This document shows, piece after piece, positions 15,327 through 24,952 of a stretch of DNA of 64,000 nt. A program made the position numbers and the translations under genes. The notes beneath the pieces were generated by a model. The model did no database searches and was not told the DNA's origin. It saw only the letters and a program-made list of their open reading frames with translations. Origin of the DNA: Streptomyces acidiscabies (GTDB taxonomy: Bacteria; Actinomycetota; Actinomycetes; Streptomycetales; Streptomycetaceae); assembly GCF_020010905.1 (NCBI RefSeq), contig NZ_JAGJBY010000002.1, positions 1,674,001 to 1,738,000 on the forward strand, read 5' to 3'. Numbering within the stretch: the first letter of the stretch is position 1; every line of letters starts with the position of its first letter.

Positions 15327-16805
15327 GTGAGCGGCAACGAAAGCGGCGGGACGAGCACGGACAAGCGTCCGAACGAACTGCTCTCCTCCTGGTTCGTCCG
15401 CAGCGGCTGGTCCAAGGGTGAACTCGCCCGGCAGGTCAACCGCCGCGCCCGTCAGCTGGGCGCCAACCACATCTCCACCGACACCTCGCGCGTACGCCGC
15501 TGGCTGGACGGCGAGAACCCCCGCGAACCCATCCCGCGCATCCTCTCCGAGCTGTTCTCCGAGCGGTTCGGCTGCGTCGTCTCCGTCGAGGACCTCGGCC
15601 TGCGCGCCGCCCGCCAGTCCCCGTCCACCGGCGGCGTCGACCTCCCCTGGACCGGCCCCCAGACGATCTCCCTGCTCAGCGAGTTCTCCCGCAGCGACCT
15701 GATGCTGGCCCGCCGCGGCTTCCTCGGCACCTCCCTCGCCCTGTCCGCAGGACCCACCCTCATCGAACCCATGCAGCGCTGGCTGGTCCCCTCCCCGCCG
15801 AGCGCCCCCCGCAACTCCGGCCCCCTGCCCACCAGCCGTGCCCGGGGCCGCCTCTCCCGGCAGGAACTGGAGCTGCTGGAGGCGACGACCTCGATGTTCC
15901 GCAAGTGGGACGCCCAGTGCGGAGGCGGACTGCGCCGCAAAGCCGTCGTGGGCCAGCTCCACGAGGTGACCGACCTCCTCCAGGAACCCCACCCCGAGGA
16001 CACCGCCAAACGCCTCTTCAAGGTCGCCGCCGAACTCGCCGAACTCGCCGGCTGGATGTCGTACGACGTAGGGCTCCAGCCCACCGCGCAGAAGTACTTC
16101 GTCCTCGCCCTGCACGCCGCGAAGGAAGCCGGGGACCGCCCCCTCGGCTCGTACGTCCTGTCCAACATGAGCCGCCAGATGATCCACCTCGGACGGCCCG
16201 AGGACGCCCTCGAACTGATCCACCTCGCGCAGTACGGCAGCCGCGACTGCGCGAGCCCGCGCACCCAGTCCATGCTGTATGCGATGGAGGCCCGCGCCTA
16301 CGCCAACATGGGCCAGCCGGGCCGCTGCAAACGAGCCGTGCGGATGGCCGAGGACACCTTCGCCGACGCCGCCGAATGGGACGAGCCCGACCCCGACTGG
16401 ATCGGCTTCTTCACCGAGGCCGAGCTGTACGGCGAGAACAGCCACTCCTACCGCGACCTCGCCTACGTGGCCGGCCGCAGCCCGACGTACGCCTCCCTCG
16501 CCGAACCCCTGATGCTGCGCGCCGTCGACCTCTTCGCGCGGGAATCCGACGACTACCAGCGCTCCTACGCCCTCAACCTGATCGGCGTCGCCACCGTCCA
16601 TCTCCTCAAGCGGGAGCCCGAACAGAGCGCCAAATACGCCACCGAAGCCATGGCCGCCGCCAAGCGGGTCCGTTCCGAACGCGTCAACACTCGTATCCGA
16701 AAGACCGTCGACAACGCGGCCCGCGAATTCGGCGACCTCACCGACGTCGTCGACCTCACCGACCGCCTCGCCGCCGAACTCCCCGAGACCGCCGAAGCGG
16801 TCTGA
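15327..16805 (+). CDS. nsdA: NsdA, negative regulator of differentiation and antibiotic production
   Basis: This 492-residue cytoplasmic regulator of Streptomyces represses sporulation and antibiotic synthesis; its loss increases both. The N-terminal 80 residues form a helix-turn-helix-like region (SWFVRSGWSKGELARQVN, ISTDTSRVRRWLDGENPRE). The rest is TPR-like helical repeats (LGSYVLSNMSRQMIHLG, AMEARAYANMGQPG, YALNLIGVATVHLLK). ARRGFLGTSLAL near residue 130 resembles a Tat signal but is internal and common in this regulator family, so it is not an export signal. GTG 15327 gives the expected VSGNESGGT start. The chain is near the known family length and shows no damage. Confidence 0.92.
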   Translation: MSGNESGGTSTDKRPNELLSSWFVRSGWSKGELARQVNRRARQLGANHISTDTSRVRRWLDGENPREPIPRILSELFSERFGCVVSVEDLGLRAARQSPSTGGVDLPWTGPQTISLLSEFSRSDLMLARRGFLGTSLALSAGPTLIEPMQRWLVPSPPSAPRNSGPLPTSRARGRLSRQELELLEATTSMFRKWDAQCGGGLRRKAVVGQLHEVTDLLQEPHPEDTAKRLFKVAAELAELAGWMSYDVGLQPTAQKYFVLALHAAKEAGDRPLGSYVLSNMSRQMIHLGRPEDALELIHLAQYGSRDCASPRTQSMLYAMEARAYANMGQPGRCKRAVRMAEDTFADAAEWDEPDPDWIGFFTEAELYGENSHSYRDLAYVAGRSPTYASLAEPLMLRAVDLFARESDDYQRSYALNLIGVATVHLLKREPEQSAKYATEAMAAAKRVRSERVNTRIRKTVDNAAREFGDLTDVVDLTDRLAAELPETAEAV

Positions 16806-16967
16806 TCCCACGAACCCCGGCCGCGGCCGGCCCTCCCGAACTGCCCGACTCGGCTCCCCCATGCCAGGTCATTTCGGAGGTCCGGCCGCGGTCGGCCCGT
16901 GTCCGGAAGGGGAAGGTTGCGCCACGATAACGATCCCCGCGGCCAACATCAGGCAATTCACCGACCC

Positions 16968-17003
16968 GTAACACAGGCGACCCCTTCGTCACCGCCGCGA
17001 AAC
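16968..17003 (+). promoter_or_regulatory. GlnR box upstream of amtB
   Basis: Two GlnR-type pairs lie in tandem: GTAAC-n6-GACCC (16968-16983) and GTCAC-n6-GAAAC (16988-17003). The second fits the gTnAc-n6-GaAAc consensus of the actinobacterial nitrogen regulator GlnR exactly. The site is 120 bases before the amtB start, where GlnR binds in S. coelicolor. The remaining 317-base gap shows nothing else definite. Confidence 0.75.
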
Positions 17004-17122
17004 AGCGAGGGGCCCGGGCCGAAACCGCGCTGCGCCAGTCTCAAGGCCCATAACCGGCCCGCCCCCACTCCGCAGCCGAGGCCTTCGCCCGCACGGGGCC
17101 GTACGACGACGAGGAGACGCCG

Positions 17123-18457
17123 ATGGCTCCAGCCATCACGCTCGCCGCAGACAAACTGTCTGCCGCCAACACAGGCTTCATGCTCATCTGTTCAGCCCTC
17201 GTGCTGATCATGACGCCCGGCCTGGCCTTCTTCTACGGTGGCATGGTCCGCGTCAAGAGCACGCTGAACATGCTGATGATGAGCTTCATCAGCATGGGGA
17301 TCGTCACCATCCTGTGGGTGCTCTACGGCTTCTCCATGGCGTTCGGCACGGACCACGGCTCCCTCATCGGCTGGGAGTCCGACTTCGTCGGCTGGTCCGG
17401 CATCGACAAGATGGACATCTGGTCCGGCTACACCATCCCGGTGTTCGTCTTCGCCGTCTTCCAGATGATGTTCGCGATCATCACTCCCGCGCTGATAAGC
17501 GGCGCCGTCGCCGACCGTGTCAAGTTCTCCGCCTGGGCGCTCTTCGTCGCCCTGTGGGCCACGGTCGTCTACTTCCCCGTCGCGCACTGGGTGTGGGGCA
17601 CCGGCGGCTGGGCCTTCGAACTCGGCGTCATCGACTTCGCCGGCGGTACGGCCGTCCACATCAACGCGGGCGCTGCGGCCCTCGGCGTGATCCTCGTCAT
17701 CGGCAAGCGCGTCGGCTTCAAGAAAGACCCGATGCGTCCGCACAGCCTCCCCCTCGTGATGCTGGGCGCGGGCCTCCTGTGGTTCGGCTGGTTCGGCTTC
17801 AACGCCGGGTCCTGGCTCGGCAACGACGACGGCGTCGGCGCGCTCATGTTCGTCAACACGCAGATCGCCACCGCCGCCGCCATGCTCGGCTGGCTCGCCT
17901 ACGAGAAGATCCGCCACGGCGCCTTCACCACGCTGGGCGCGGCTTCCGGCGCGGTCGCGGGCCTCGTCGCCATCACGCCCTCCGGCGGCGCGATCACCCC
18001 GATCGGCGCGATCGCCATCGGCGTCATCACCGGCGTCGTCTGCGCCATGGCCGTCGGCCTCAAGTACAAGTTCGGCTACGACGACTCCCTCGACGTCGTC
18101 GGCGTCCACATGGTCGGCGGCATCCTCGGCTCCCTGCTCATCGGCTTCTTCGCCAGCGGCAAGGGCCAGTCCGACGTCAAGGGCCTCTTCTACGGCGGCG
18201 GCCTCGACCAGTTCTGGAAGCAGTGCGCGGGCGTGTTCGCCGTCCTCGCCTACTCCCTCATCGCCTCCGCGGTCCTCGCCTTCCTCATCGACAAGACCCT
18301 CGGCATGCGCGTCGACGAGGACGAGGAGATCTCCGGCGTCGACCAGGCCGAACACGCCGAGACCGCCTACGACTTCAGCGGCGCCGGCGGCGGCATCGTC
18401 AAGTCGTCCGCCGTACCCGCCGGAGCCGGGGCCGAGTCCAAGAAGGTGGACGCATGA
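17123..18457 (+). CDS. amtB: Ammonium transporter
   Basis: This 444-residue Amt-family channel has eleven membrane segments and takes up ammonium. Visible marks are PGLAFFYGGMVR in the first segment, the periplasmic cation site region, DFAGGTAVHINAG (with the first pore His) and DVVGVHMVGGILG (second pore His). A GAGGAG precedes ATG 17123. The last codons overlap the glnK start (ATGA), the conserved amtB-glnK pair in which PII docks on and blocks the channel. Expression is expected under nitrogen limitation through the GlnR box. Confidence 0.97.
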   Translation: MAPAITLAADKLSAANTGFMLICSALVLIMTPGLAFFYGGMVRVKSTLNMLMMSFISMGIVTILWVLYGFSMAFGTDHGSLIGWESDFVGWSGIDKMDIWSGYTIPVFVFAVFQMMFAIITPALISGAVADRVKFSAWALFVALWATVVYFPVAHWVWGTGGWAFELGVIDFAGGTAVHINAGAAALGVILVIGKRVGFKKDPMRPHSLPLVMLGAGLLWFGWFGFNAGSWLGNDDGVGALMFVNTQIATAAAMLGWLAYEKIRHGAFTTLGAASGAVAGLVAITPSGGAITPIGAIAIGVITGVVCAMAVGLKYKFGYDDSLDVVGVHMVGGILGSLLIGFFASGKGQSDVKGLFYGGGLDQFWKQCAGVFAVLAYSLIASAVLAFLIDKTLGMRVDEDEEISGVDQAEHAETAYDFSGAGGGIVKSSAVPAGAGAESKKVDA

Positions 18458-18792
18458 AGCTCATCACCGCCGTCGTCAAGCCCCACCGGCTCGACGAGAT
18501 CAAGGAAGCCCTCCAGGCCTTCGGCGTCCACGGACTGACGGTCACCGAGGCGAGCGGCTACGGTCGACAGCGGGGACACACCGAGGTCTACCGGGGTGCC
18601 GAGTACACCGTGGACCTCGTCCCCAAGATCCGCATCGAAGTGCTGGCCGAGGACGACGACGCCGAACAGGTCATCGACGTCATCGTCAAGGCCGCCCGCA
18701 CCGGCAAGATCGGTGACGGCAAGGTCTGGTCCCTCCCGGTCGACACGGCCGTCAGGGTCCGCACCGGCGAGCGCGGCCCGGACGCGCTCTGA
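18454..18792 (+). CDS. glnK: Nitrogen regulatory protein PII
   Basis: This 112-residue PII signal protein reports energy and 2-oxoglutarate status and binds AmtB. The T-loop (GYGRQRGHTEVYRGAEY) ends with Tyr51, which in Streptomyces is adenylylated by GlnD rather than uridylylated. The second signature TGKIGDGKVW is present. The start overlaps the amtB stop by four bases and glnD follows 26 bases later, so the three form one operon. It could equally be named glnB; the amtB linkage favours glnK. Confidence 0.96.
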   Translation: MKLITAVVKPHRLDEIKEALQAFGVHGLTVTEASGYGRQRGHTEVYRGAEYTVDLVPKIRIEVLAEDDDAEQVIDVIVKAARTGKIGDGKVWSLPVDTAVRVRTGERGPDAL

Positions 18793-18818
18793 CCGAAGAA
18801 CAGAACAGGAGTCGCTGG

Positions 18819-21260
18819 GTGACGAGCACGGACGAGCGAAGCGGAACAGAGGACTCGGGACCCAGCGGCTACGCGGCGGCCCGGCTGCACCTCCTCACCG
18901 AGGGAGGTACGGCCGGGCCGCCGCGCCGTACGGCCCTGTCCGAACTGACGGACGACTGGCTGGCCGGCCTGTTCACCTCGGCCACCGGCGACCTGAGAGG
19001 CATCTCCCTCGTCGCCGTCGGCGGCTACGGACGCGGCGAACTCTCCCCCCGCAGCGACCTCGACCTCCTCCTCCTGCACGACGGCAGCGACACCAAGGCC
19101 GTCGCCACCGTCGCCGACCGCCTCTGGTACCCCGTCTGGGACCTCGGCCTCGACCTCGACCACTCCGTCCGCACCCCCGCCGAGGCCCGCAAGACCGCCG
19201 CCGAGGACCTCAAGGTCCAGCTCGGCCTCCTCGACGCCCGCCACCTCGCCGGCGACCTCGGCCTCACCTCCGGACTGCGCACGGCGATCCTCGCCGACTG
19301 GCGGAACCTTGCCCCCAAACGCCTCCCCGAACTCCGCGAACTGTGCGCCGAACGCGCCGACCGGCAGGGCGAGTTGCAGTACCTCCTCGAACCCGACCTC
19401 AAGGAAGCCCGCGGCGGCCTGCGCGACGCCACCGCACTGCGCGCCGTCGCCGCCTCCTGGCTCGCCGACGCACCCCGCGAAGGCCTCGACGACGCTCGCA
19501 GACGCCTCCTCGACGTCCGCGACGCCCTCCACCTGACCACCGGCCGCGCCACCGACCGCCTCGCCCTCCAGGAACAGGACCAGGTCGCCGCCGAACTCGG
19601 ACTCCTCGACGCCGACACCCTGCTGCGGCAGGTCTACGAATCCGCCCGGATCATTTCCTACGCCAGCGACGTCACCTGGCGCGAAGTGGGCCGCGTCCTG
19701 CGCTCCCGCGCGGTACGGCCCCGGCTGCGGGCCATGCTCGGCGGCGGCAAACAGGTCGTCGAACGCTCCCCCCTCGCGGAAGGAGTCGTCGAGCAGGACG
19801 GCGAAGTCGTCCTCGCGCGTGCGGCCCGCCCCGAACGCGACCCGGTGCTGCCGCTGCGCGCGGCTGCGGCTGCCGCCCAGGCCGGGCTTCCGCTCTCCCT
19901 GCACGCCGTACGACGCCTCGCCGCGACCGTACGGCCCCTGCCCACACCCTGGCCCGCAGAGGCCCGCGAACAACTCGTCACCCTGCTCGGCTCCGGACAG
20001 CCCACCATCGACGTATGGGAAGCACTGGAGGCCGAAGGGCTGATCACCCGGCTGCTCCCCGACTGGGAACGCGTCCGGTGCCGCCCGCAGCGCAACGCCG
20101 TACACATCTGGACCGTCGACCGACACCTCATCGAAACAGCCGTCCGCGCCTCCGAGTTCACCCGGCGGGTGAGCCGGCCCGACCTGCTGCTCGTGGCCGC
20201 GCTCTTCCACGACATCGGGAAGGGGTGGCCCGGGGACCACTCCGTGTCCGGCGAGATCATCGTCAAGGACGTCGCCGCGCGGATCGGATTCGACCGTACG
20301 GACGTGGCGGTGCTGTCGACCCTCGTACGGCACCACCTGCTGCTCGTCGACACGGCGACCCGGCGCGACCTCGACGACCCGGCGACCGTCAGGTCCGTCG
20401 CGGAGGCGGTCGGCACGCAGAGCACGCTGGAGCTGCTGCACGCGCTCACCGAGGCCGACGCGCTGGCCACCGGGCCCGCCGCCTGGTCCTCCTGGCGGGG
20501 CTCGCTGGTCGCGGACCTCGTGAAACGGGTCGGCTCGGTGCTGGCGGGCGAGGAGCCCTCCGCGCCGTCCGCCTCCGCGCCCACCGCCGAACAGGAACGC
20601 CTCTCCATCGAGGCGCACCGCACCGGGGGGCCCGTGCTGGCGCTGCGCGCCCAGACCCACGAGGAGGAGATGGACCCCGGCGAGCCACTGGGCGTCGAAC
20701 TGCTCATCGCCGTCCCGGACCAGCCGGGCGTGCTGCCCGCCGTGGCCGGGGTGCTGGCCATGCACCGGCTGACGGTCCGTACGGCCGAACTCCGCGAACT
20801 GGAACTCCCCGACGGGGTCGACGACCAAGGGGCCGTGCTGCTCCTGGACTGGCGGGTCGCGGCGGAGTACGGCTCCCTGCCGCAGGCCGCACGCCTTCGC
20901 GCGGACCTGGTGCGCGCGCTGGACGGCTCCCTGGACATCGCCGGACGGCTGGCGGAACGGGACGCGGCGTACCCCCGCCGCCGGGGCTGGGTGGCTCCGC
21001 CACCCCGGGTGACCGTCGCCTCGGCGGCTTCCCGGCACGCGACGGTGATCGAGGTGCGGGCTCAGGACGCGCCTGGACTGCTGTTCCGGATCGGGGCGGC
21101 GCTGGAGGACTCGGGGGTGCGGGTGCGGAGCATGCACGTCAGCACGCTGGGGGCCAACGCGGTGGACGCGTTCTATGTGACGTCGGCTTCGGGGGCACCG
21201 CTGCCGGGGGACGAGGCGGGGGCGGTGGCTCGGAAGCTGGAGGAGATGCTTCGGGCGTGA
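18819..21260 (+). CDS. glnD: PII nucleotidyltransferase / nucleotidyl-removing enzyme GlnD
   Basis: This 813-residue sensor enzyme modifies and demodifies PII according to nitrogen status. Domain order is a nucleotidyltransferase domain (GGYGRGELSPRSDLDLL, about 68-85), a helical linker with LKEARGGLRD, an HD hydrolase domain (LLVAALFHDIGKGWPGDHS, about 465-483) and two C-terminal ACT domains (PDQPGVLPAVAGVL and DAPGLLFRIGAALEDSG). In Streptomyces GlnD acts as an adenylyltransferase on GlnK. GTG 18819 has AGGAG seven bases upstream. The catalytic and HD residues are intact. Confidence 0.95.
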   Translation: MTSTDERSGTEDSGPSGYAAARLHLLTEGGTAGPPRRTALSELTDDWLAGLFTSATGDLRGISLVAVGGYGRGELSPRSDLDLLLLHDGSDTKAVATVADRLWYPVWDLGLDLDHSVRTPAEARKTAAEDLKVQLGLLDARHLAGDLGLTSGLRTAILADWRNLAPKRLPELRELCAERADRQGELQYLLEPDLKEARGGLRDATALRAVAASWLADAPREGLDDARRRLLDVRDALHLTTGRATDRLALQEQDQVAAELGLLDADTLLRQVYESARIISYASDVTWREVGRVLRSRAVRPRLRAMLGGGKQVVERSPLAEGVVEQDGEVVLARAARPERDPVLPLRAAAAAAQAGLPLSLHAVRRLAATVRPLPTPWPAEAREQLVTLLGSGQPTIDVWEALEAEGLITRLLPDWERVRCRPQRNAVHIWTVDRHLIETAVRASEFTRRVSRPDLLLVAALFHDIGKGWPGDHSVSGEIIVKDVAARIGFDRTDVAVLSTLVRHHLLLVDTATRRDLDDPATVRSVAEAVGTQSTLELLHALTEADALATGPAAWSSWRGSLVADLVKRVGSVLAGEEPSAPSASAPTAEQERLSIEAHRTGGPVLALRAQTHEEEMDPGEPLGVELLIAVPDQPGVLPAVAGVLAMHRLTVRTAELRELELPDGVDDQGAVLLLDWRVAAEYGSLPQAARLRADLVRALDGSLDIAGRLAERDAAYPRRRGWVAPPPRVTVASAASRHATVIEVRAQDAPGLLFRIGAALEDSGVRVRSMHVSTLGANAVDAFYVTSASGAPLPGDEAGAVARKLEEMLRA

Positions 21261-21368
21261 ACTGGGGTCCCCGTCCATTGAATGCGATGGGCGGGGACGA
21301 TTTGCTTGTACGGCCGGATACCCTGGAAGACGCTCACCCTGCTCCCGACTCCGAGGACCGACGCCGCC

Positions 21369-22916
21369 GTGTTCGATACTCTCTCCGACCGCTTGCAAGC
21401 CACTTTCAAGACCCTCCGGGGTAAGGGTCGGCTCAGCGAAGCGGACATCGACGCCACGGCCCGTGAGATCCGGATCGCGCTCCTCGAAGCGGACGTCGCT
21501 CTGCCGGTCGTCCGTTCGTTCATCAAGAACGTCAAGGAGCGTTCCCTCGGGGCCGAGGTCTCCAAGGCGCTCAATCCCGGCCAGCAGGTCCTCAAGATCG
21601 TCAACGACGAGTTGGTCACGATCTTGGGCGGCGAGACCCGCCGTCTCCGCTTCGCCAAGACCGCCCCCACCGTCATCATGCTCGCAGGCCTCCAGGGCGC
21701 CGGTAAGACCACCCTCGCCGGCAAGCTCGGCAAGTGGCTCAAGGACCAGGGGCACTCGCCCCTCCTCGTCGCCTGCGACCTCCAGCGCCCCAACGCCGTC
21801 AACCAGCTCAGCGTCGTCGCCGAGCGCGCCGGGGTCGCCGTATACGCCCCCCAGCCGGGCAACGGCGTCGGTGACCCCGTGGCCGTCGCCAAGGACTCCA
21901 TCGAGTTCGCGAAGTCGAAGGTCCACGACATTGTCATCGTGGACACCGCCGGTCGGCTGGGTATCGACGCGGAGCTGATGCAGCAGGCCGCGGACATCCG
22001 CGATGCCGTCTCGCCGGACGAGATCCTTTTCGTCGTCGACGCCATGATCGGCCAGGACGCCGTCAACACGGCGGAATCCTTCCGCGACGGCGTCGGCTTC
22101 GACGGTGTCGTGCTGTCCAAGCTCGACGGCGACGCCCGAGGCGGCGCCGCGCTGTCGATCCGGCAGATCACCGGCAAGCCGATCATGTTCGCCTCGAACG
22201 GCGAGAAGCTGGACGACTTCGACGCGTTCCACCCGGACCGGATGGCCTCCCGCATCCTCGACATGGGTGACCTGCTCACCCTGATCGAGCAGGCGGAGAA
22301 GACGTTCAGTCAGGAAGAGGCCCAGAAGATGGCCTCGAAGCTGGCGTCGAAGAAGGGCCAGGACTTCACCCTGGACGACTTCCTGTCCCAGATGGAACAG
22401 GTCAGGAAGATGGGGTCGATCTCGAAGCTGCTCGGCATGCTCCCCGGCATGGGCCAGATCAAGGACCAGATCAACAACCTGGACGAGCGGGACGTCGACC
22501 GCACCGCCGCGATCATCAAGTCGATGACCCCGGCGGAGCGCACGGACCCGATGATCATCAACGGCTCGCGCCGCGCGCGTATCGCGAAGGGCTCCGGCGT
22601 CGAGGTCAGCGCCGTGAAGGGCCTGGTGGAGCGGTTCTTCGAGGCGCGGAAGATGATGTCGAGGATGGCGCAGGGCGGCGGGATGCCCGGCATGCCCGGC
22701 ATCCCGGGGATGGGCGGCGGCCCCGGCCGCGCGAAGAAGCAGCCCAAGCAGGCGAAGGGCAAGCAGCGCTCCGGCAACCCGATGAAGCGCAAGCAGCAGG
22801 AGCTGGAGGAGGCGCAGCGCCGGGAGGCTGCGGCGCAGGGGAACGCGTTCGGGGTGCCGCCGCAGGGCGCGCAGGACTTCGAGCTGCCGGACGAGTTCAA
22901 GAAGTTCATGGGCTAG
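21369..22916 (+). CDS. ffh: Signal recognition particle protein Ffh (SRP54)
   Basis: This 515-residue SRP GTPase binds 4.5S RNA and signal sequences of nascent membrane proteins. The N domain is followed by the G domain with GLQGAGKTT (about 107-115), ACDLQRPNAVNQL, DTAGR and SKLDGDARGG. The M domain follows (LGMLPGMGQIK, SMTPAER, SRRARIAKGSG, a Met-rich groove) and ends in a Gly/Met-rich and Lys-rich tail. GTG 21369 starts MFDTLSDRL as in other Ffh proteins. A terminator hairpin follows. Its receptor FtsY is in the same window. Confidence 0.97.
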   Translation: MFDTLSDRLQATFKTLRGKGRLSEADIDATAREIRIALLEADVALPVVRSFIKNVKERSLGAEVSKALNPGQQVLKIVNDELVTILGGETRRLRFAKTAPTVIMLAGLQGAGKTTLAGKLGKWLKDQGHSPLLVACDLQRPNAVNQLSVVAERAGVAVYAPQPGNGVGDPVAVAKDSIEFAKSKVHDIVIVDTAGRLGIDAELMQQAADIRDAVSPDEILFVVDAMIGQDAVNTAESFRDGVGFDGVVLSKLDGDARGGAALSIRQITGKPIMFASNGEKLDDFDAFHPDRMASRILDMGDLLTLIEQAEKTFSQEEAQKMASKLASKKGQDFTLDDFLSQMEQVRKMGSISKLLGMLPGMGQIKDQINNLDERDVDRTAAIIKSMTPAERTDPMIINGSRRARIAKGSGVEVSAVKGLVERFFEARKMMSRMAQGGGMPGMPGIPGMGGGPGRAKKQPKQAKGKQRSGNPMKRKQQELEEAQRREAAAQGNAFGVPPQGAQDFELPDEFKKFMG

Positions 22917-22950
22917 CGACTTGGCTTTAAAGAATCTTGTACGTCATGAC

Positions 22951-22978
22951 AGGGCACCCCTCTTCGGAAGGGTGCCCT
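22951..22978 (+). terminator. Terminator hairpin after ffh
   Basis: A perfect 9-base stem (22951-22959 with 22970-22978) surrounds a loop containing TTCGG. It lies between the ffh stop and the ftsH start. Confidence 0.85.
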
Positions 22979-23017
22979 TCGTGTGCCTCGCGCGGGACGC
23001 TGTCGTACCGTCCGGGT

Positions 23018-24952
23018 ATGACGAACCCTGCCCCGCCGCGCAAGTCGCCGGACCAGCCCTGGCGTACCGAGGGGACCCCCGAGGAGCCGCCGAAGCCGCC
23101 GGGCGGGCGGCGGTTGCGGGGTGGCTGGTGGCGGCTGATCTTCACGGCGCTGGTCGTGTACCTGCTGGCGAACATCGTCCTGTCGTACTTCGGCGACGAG
23201 AACGAGCCGACGATCTCGTACACGGAGTTCAGCAAGCAGGTCGACGCGGGCAACGTCAGCAAGATCTACGCCAAGGGCGACGCGATCCAGGGGCAGCTCA
23301 AGAAGGAGCAGAAGAACCCGGACGGCGGCGAGAAGTACACGAAGTTCAACACCGAGCGCCCGACCTTCGCGGACGACAAGCTGTGGGAGGGGCTGGCGAA
23401 GAACAACGTCACCGTGACCGCGGAGCCGGTCGTCCAGCACCGCAGCTTCCTGGTGAACCTGCTGATCTCGTTGGCGCCGATGCTGCTCCTGGTCGTGCTG
23501 TGGATCTTCATCGCGCGCCGGATGAGTGCGGGCATGGGCGGTGCGGGCGGCATGCTGGGCCGCAGGTCGGCGCCGAAGCCGGTGGAGCTGGAGGCGGGCC
23601 AGAAGCGGACGACGTTCGAGGACGTCGCCGGGATCGATGAGGTCGAGGGTGAGCTGAACGACGTCGTCGACTTCCTGAAGAACCCGGACGCGTACCGCAA
23701 GATGGGCGCGAAGATGCCGCGCGGCGTGCTGCTCGCGGGCCCTCCCGGTACCGGCAAGACGCTGCTGGCGCGTGCGGTGGCCGGGGAGGCGGGGGTGCCG
23801 TTCTTCTCGGCGTCCGCGTCGGAGTTCATCGAGATGATCGTCGGCGTCGGGGCGTCCCGGGTGCGCGAGCTGTTCGCGGAGGCGCGGAAGGTGGCGCCGT
23901 CGATCATCTTCATCGACGAGATCGACACGATCGGCCGCGCGCGGGGCGGCGGTTCGGGCATGGGCGGTCATGACGAGCGTGAGCAGACGCTGAACCAGAT
24001 CCTGACGGAGATGGACGGTTTCTCGGGTTCGGAGGGCGTGATCGTCATCGCGGCCACGAACCGCGCGGACGTCCTGGACCCGGCGCTGACGCGTCCCGGC
24101 CGCTTCGACCGGGTCGTGCAGGTGTCACCCCCCGACCGGGGTGGCCGCAAGGCGATCCTGGAGATCCACACCCGCCAGATCCCGCTGTCCCCGGACGTGG
24201 ACCTCGCGCAGGTCGCCCGCACGACCCCGGGGATGACCGGCGCGGAACTGGCCAACCTGGCGAACGAGGCCGCTCTCCTGGCCGTGAAGCGCAAGCAGGA
24301 CCAGGTGACCCAGACCGACCTCTCGGAGGCCCTGGAGAAGGTCCAGCTGGGCGCGGAACGGCCGCTGGTGATGCCGGAGGAGGAGCGGCGCCGTACGGCG
24401 TACCACGAGGGCGGTCACGCCCTCCTGGGCATGCTCCAGCCCGGCGCCGACCCCGTCCGCAAGATCACCATCGTCCCGCGCGGGCGCGCGCTGGGCGTCA
24501 CGCTGTCCACGCCGGACTCCGACAAGTACGCGTACACCGAGGAATACCTCCGGGGCCGGATCATCGGCGCGCTCGGCGGGATGGCGGCCGAGCAGGTCGT
24601 GTACGGGGTGATCACGACCGGCGCGGAGAGCGACCTCGAACAGGTCACCAACATCGCGCGCGGGATGGTCGCCCGCTGGGGCATGAGCGAGCGCGTCGGC
24701 CGCCTCTCGGCGCTCCCGAACGACGCCCAGTCCGCGTACGGTCTTGCCGCCGCGCCGCAGACCCTCGACGTCATCGACGACGAGATGCGGCGCATCGTCG
24801 ACGAGTGCTACGAGGAGGCGTGCCGCAAGCTGGTCGAGCACCGGGGCCAACTCGACGCGCTGGCCGAGGCGTTGCTGGAGAGCGAGACGCTGGAGGAGGC
24901 GGACGCGTACCGGGTCGCGGGGATCACGCGGTTGATGAAGGACGCGGATTAG
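23018..24952 (+). CDS. ftsH: ATP-dependent zinc metalloprotease FtsH
   Basis: This 644-residue membrane AAA+ protease degrades misassembled membrane proteins and some regulators. There are two membrane segments (about 38-58 and 145-168) around an extracellular domain of about 85 residues. The AAA+ module has Walker A GPPGTGKT, Walker B FIDEIDTIG and the pore and SRH regions (ATNRADVLDPALTRPGRFD). The protease domain has HEGGH at about 462-466. ATG 23018 gives a Pro-rich cytoplasmic start (MTNPAPPRKSPDQPW). Streptomyces usually has a second FtsH elsewhere. The stop overlaps the convergent methyltransferase stop in TTAG. Confidence 0.95.
   Translation: MTNPAPPRKSPDQPWRTEGTPEEPPKPPGGRRLRGGWWRLIFTALVVYLLANIVLSYFGDENEPTISYTEFSKQVDAGNVSKIYAKGDAIQGQLKKEQKNPDGGEKYTKFNTERPTFADDKLWEGLAKNNVTVTAEPVVQHRSFLVNLLISLAPMLLLVVLWIFIARRMSAGMGGAGGMLGRRSAPKPVELEAGQKRTTFEDVAGIDEVEGELNDVVDFLKNPDAYRKMGAKMPRGVLLAGPPGTGKTLLARAVAGEAGVPFFSASASEFIEMIVGVGASRVRELFAEARKVAPSIIFIDEIDTIGRARGGGSGMGGHDEREQTLNQILTEMDGFSGSEGVIVIAATNRADVLDPALTRPGRFDRVVQVSPPDRGGRKAILEIHTRQIPLSPDVDLAQVARTTPGMTGAELANLANEAALLAVKRKQDQVTQTDLSEALEKVQLGAERPLVMPEEERRRTAYHEGGHALLGMLQPGADPVRKITIVPRGRALGVTLSTPDSDKYAYTEEYLRGRIIGALGGMAAEQVVYGVITTGAESDLEQVTNIARGMVARWGMSERVGRLSALPNDAQSAYGLAAAPQTLDVIDDEMRRIVDECYEEACRKLVEHRGQLDALAEALLESETLEEADAYRVAGITRLMKDAD

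Noticed and set aside
15710..15770. A Tat-like signal (ARRGFLGTSLAL) inside NsdA
   Set aside because: It lies about 130 residues into the protein after an HTH-like domain, so it cannot direct export.
18588..22232. A 1214-codon open frame on the minus strand opposite glnK, glnD and ffh
   Set aside because: It is opposite three real genes with intact motifs, has no recognisable domain and reads as a composition-driven shadow of high-GC codons.
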